Part shown: positions 6,614 to 7,754 of the stretch, one piece after another
How the letters are laid out: the number at the start of each line of letters is the position of its first letter
Numbering within the stretch: the first letter of the stretch is position 1
Assembly: GCA_036351115.1 (NCBI GenBank)
Contig: JAZBOL010000065.1
Span: forward strand, 1 to 7,754
Source: Marinihelvus sp036351115
GTDB lineage: Bacteria; Pseudomonadota; Gammaproteobacteria; Xanthomonadales; SZUA-36
Direction: 5' to 3'
Length of the DNA stretch: 7,754 nucleotides
Program-made: the position numbers and the translations under genes
Notes under the pieces: generated by a model
Seen by the model: the letters and a program-made list of their open reading frames with translations, nothing else
The model's database searches: none
Told to the model about the DNA's origin: nothing

Positions 6614-6652
6614 GGATCGATTCGCTCCCTGGAGTGACGCGTTTCGATCCGG
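6614..6652. terminator. Nested inverted repeat between convergent regulator and GNAT genes
   Basis: CGGATCGA (6614-6621) and TCGATCCG (6645-6652) form a perfect 8-bp outer stem. Within the 23-nt interior, CTCC/GGAG gives a small inner hairpin. It sits in the 84-nt gap between the stop of the plus-strand regulator (6584) and the stop of the minus-strand acetyltransferase (6669), where a shared terminator is expected. It lacks a T-run on either side, so its terminator function is only a suggestion. Confidence 0.4.
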
Positions 6653-6668
6653 TGAGCCGCCGACGGAA

Positions 6669-7454
6669 TCAAGCCTGGTGCGTCACCCCACGCACCCAGA
6701 TCGGGCAGTCGGCCACGGTGACGTAGCCCAGCCGTTCATAGAGGGGAAAACCGGACGGCGTGGCGCCCAGAAAAAAGGCCTCGGCGCCCCGCTGGCGGGC
6801 GTCGTGCATGACCCGTGACAGCAGCGCCTTGCCCACGCCCTGCCCCTGCGCTTCGGGCGCGGTGCCCATGGCCCAGATACCCACCACCGAGCCGTGCCAG
6901 GTAGCGGTCACCGTGGACTGAATCGCGCCGTCCCAAGCCGCCACCCAGCCCTCGATGGAGGGCGAGTCGAACAGCCGTCGGGGCATGGCGCGCAGCACGG
7001 ATTCGGCGGGCATCTGGAAGGCCCCCGCCAGCACCCGGGCCAGACCCTGCCGGTCCTCCTCGTCGCGCACGGGCCGGGACTGGACGCCTTCCCGGGGGTG
7101 GTCCTGCACGGCTTCGCCGGGACAAACCATCAGGGGCCAGTCAGTGGCGTACACGAGGTCCAGCTCCGCGCGCAGCGGTTCCAGCGCCTCGGCGACGGCG
7201 GGCGCGACGATGACCGCGAATGGCAGGTCCTGCGCATCGCAGTGACCAACCAGCCCCCTGAACCCGGCCTGAGCCGACTCCGAGGCATCGTCGATCACCA
7301 GGTAATTGAGATCCGCCACGGGCTCACCGGACAGCGCCATGGTGATGCCCGGTATGGCGCGCCCGACATAGTTTTCGGCGCAGCAGTAGAACAGGGGCAG
7401 CGCTTCCCGGGTCAGGCGCAGAAGGATTTCGGTGCTGGGTTGCGTGGTGTTCAT
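6669..7454 (-). CDS. GNAT-family N-acetyltransferase
   Basis: A 261-aa soluble, cytoplasmic protein. Residues about 127-256 form a GNAT acetyl-CoA-dependent acyltransferase domain: a beta-strand VGIWAMGTAPEAQ leads into the acetyl-CoA pyrophosphate loop Q203-G-Q-G-V-G-K209, then the helix ALLSRVMHDARQRG and the segment SGFPLYERLGY that closes the fold. Residues 1-125 look like a more diverged partner region and may be a degenerate GNAT-like half, though I cannot prove it. The start at 7454 is chosen because AGGG (complement of 7461-7464) lies 6 nt upstream and a good promoter lies just beyond; the open frame continues upstream to 7751 only as a low-quality, basic, Ser/Arg-rich extension that would cross the terminal repeat. 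The acceptor substrate is unknown. It is convergent with the AraC-type regulator and shows no obvious link to the porin operon. Confidence 0.9.
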   Translation of the reverse strand: MNTTQPSTEILLRLTREALPLFYCCAENYVGRAIPGITMALSGEPVADLNYLVIDDASESAQAGFRGLVGHCDAQDLPFAVIVAPAVAEALEPLRAELDLVYATDWPLMVCPGEAVQDHPREGVQSRPVRDEEDRQGLARVLAGAFQMPAESVLRAMPRRLFDSPSIEGWVAAWDGAIQSTVTATWHGSVVGIWAMGTAPEAQGQGVGKALLSRVMHDARQRGAEAFFLGATPSGFPLYERLGYVTVADCPIWVRGVTHQA

Positions 7455-7484
7455 GGCGTGCCCTGAATCGGGTTGGGAACAGCT

Positions 7485-7514
7485 AGTATAGGTCCGGGAT
7501 TCGGAATGCGACAA
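7485..7514 (-). promoter_or_regulatory. Sigma-70-type promoter of the GNAT gene
   Basis: On the minus strand TTGTCG (complement of 7509-7514, four of six bases of TTGACA) is followed after 18 bp by TATACT (complement of 7485-7490, five of six of TATAAT). Transcription would start near 7478, about 24 nt before the ATG at 7454, with the AGGG ribosome site in the leader. This supports the shorter start for the acetyltransferase. Confidence 0.65.
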
Positions 7515-7637
7515 AGGACTTCCCGGCGGACAGGAAATATCTCGCCAAGCCGGTCCTTCCCGTGCGCGGCGAGCGTAGGGTGCGTTCAATCCGGAGCTTA
7601 ATCCAGACAGGACGCCACGGTCTGCCGGCCTGCTCGC
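7515..7637. other. Non-coding stretch upstream of the GNAT gene
   Basis: From the GNAT start codon (7454) to the right edge there are 300 bp without a complete gene. After the promoter, 7515-7637 shows no good gene. It holds a TAGGGTGCGTT motif (7576-7586) like one arm of the imperfect inverted repeats dispersed in many gammaproteobacterial intergenic regions, but without a matching second arm. In the plus-strand frame that enters the terminal repeat, codons look poor before about 7621 and there is a TAG at 7576-7578. Confidence 0.5.
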
Positions 7638-7746
7638 CGACACGGTATTCGCCTTCCACATCGACTGGACCGGCACACCGAGCCTGCGCTTCGAGGTCCG
7701 GAAACAGGAACTCGGCGTGTTACCCGGTGACTGCCCGAACCCCTGA
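7579..7746 (+). pseudogene. Open 3' gene fragment, second copy of the stub at the left end
   Basis: A frame open from 7579 (just after a TAG) to the TGA at 7744-7746 repeats the 35-residue tail seen at 2-109 and adds 20 upstream codons. There is no ATG, GTG or TTG in frame, only a CTG at 7630. Third-position G/C is about 13 of 20 codons upstream of the repeat but 29 of 35 within it, so coding character seems to begin close to 7621. This looks like the 3' end of a gene whose front has been lost or lies on DNA joined elsewhere. The family is not recognised. Confidence 0.4.
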
Positions 7747-7754
7747 CGCAACCC
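7638..7754. repeat. Right copy of the 117-bp perfect terminal direct repeat
   Basis: Identical to 1-117 with an offset of 7637 bp. If the window is circular this copy is redundant and the unique length is 7637 bp, with 7754 leading directly into base 118. In that reading the GNAT promoter region is joined through the gene stub and the 112-146 hairpin to the end of the glutaminase gene. Confidence 0.97.

Noticed and set aside
7576..7620. REP-like palindromic element around TAGGGTGCGTT
   Set aside because: Only one arm resembles the common motif. I found no complementary AACGCACCCTA arm nearby, so it is noted only within the non-coding entry.
7455..7751. N-terminal extension of the GNAT frame to an ATG at 7751
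   Set aside because: The extension has no recognisable domain and crosses the promoter. The ATG at 7454 has an AGGG ribosome site at 6 nt and a well-spaced promoter just upstream.
1..7754. Plasmid or phage genome
   Set aside because: The identical ends fit a circle, but there is no replication protein, iteron set, partition, mobilisation, capsid or integrase gene, and the gene content is chromosomal in style.

Overview
The window is GC-rich proteobacterial DNA. Two beta-barrel outer-membrane proteins, three Sec-type signal peptides on the same operon, an AraC-type regulator and clear GGAGG/AGGG ribosome sites point to a Gram-negative bacterium, most likely a gammaproteobacterium. That placement is an inference from protein style. 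There are no rRNA, tRNA, CRISPR, transposase or replication genes.

The centre (134-5412, minus strand) is a compact four-gene operon in which every product carries a signal peptide. In order of transcription these are: an outer-membrane porin with an N-terminal DUF3011-like cysteine domain (5412-3793), an exported amidohydrolase of the Amidohydro_2 type with a full metal site (3773-2685), a DcaP-like trimeric porin with an N-terminal coiled coil (2682-1186), and a serine-type glutaminase (GlsA family) exported to the periplasm (1156-134). Gaps are 19, 2 and 29 nt, so co-transcription is very likely. The inferred job is to bring a small, probably acidic or amide-bearing compound through two dedicated outer-membrane channels and process it in the periplasm with two hydrolases. 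No inner-membrane transporter is present in the window.

A divergent AraC/XylS-family regulator (5568-6584, plus strand) faces the operon across a 155-bp intergenic region. That region holds two near-identical 12-bp direct repeats exactly 21 bp apart, the classic geometry of an AraC-family operator, and the best -10 box of the regulator's own promoter lies between and over them. This is the strongest regulatory signal in the window.

Downstream and convergent is a stand-alone GNAT acetyltransferase gene (7454-6669, minus strand) with its own good promoter. An inverted repeat separates it from the regulator.

The two ends of the window are identical: bases 1-117 are repeated exactly at 7638-7754, and the repeat reaches both edges. 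The window therefore reads either as a 7637-bp circle (or assembly loop) with a terminal overlap, or as a segment flanked by direct repeats. The repeat encodes the last 35 codons of an unrecognised protein with no visible start in the window. A strong hairpin (112-146) separates this stub from the glutaminase gene.
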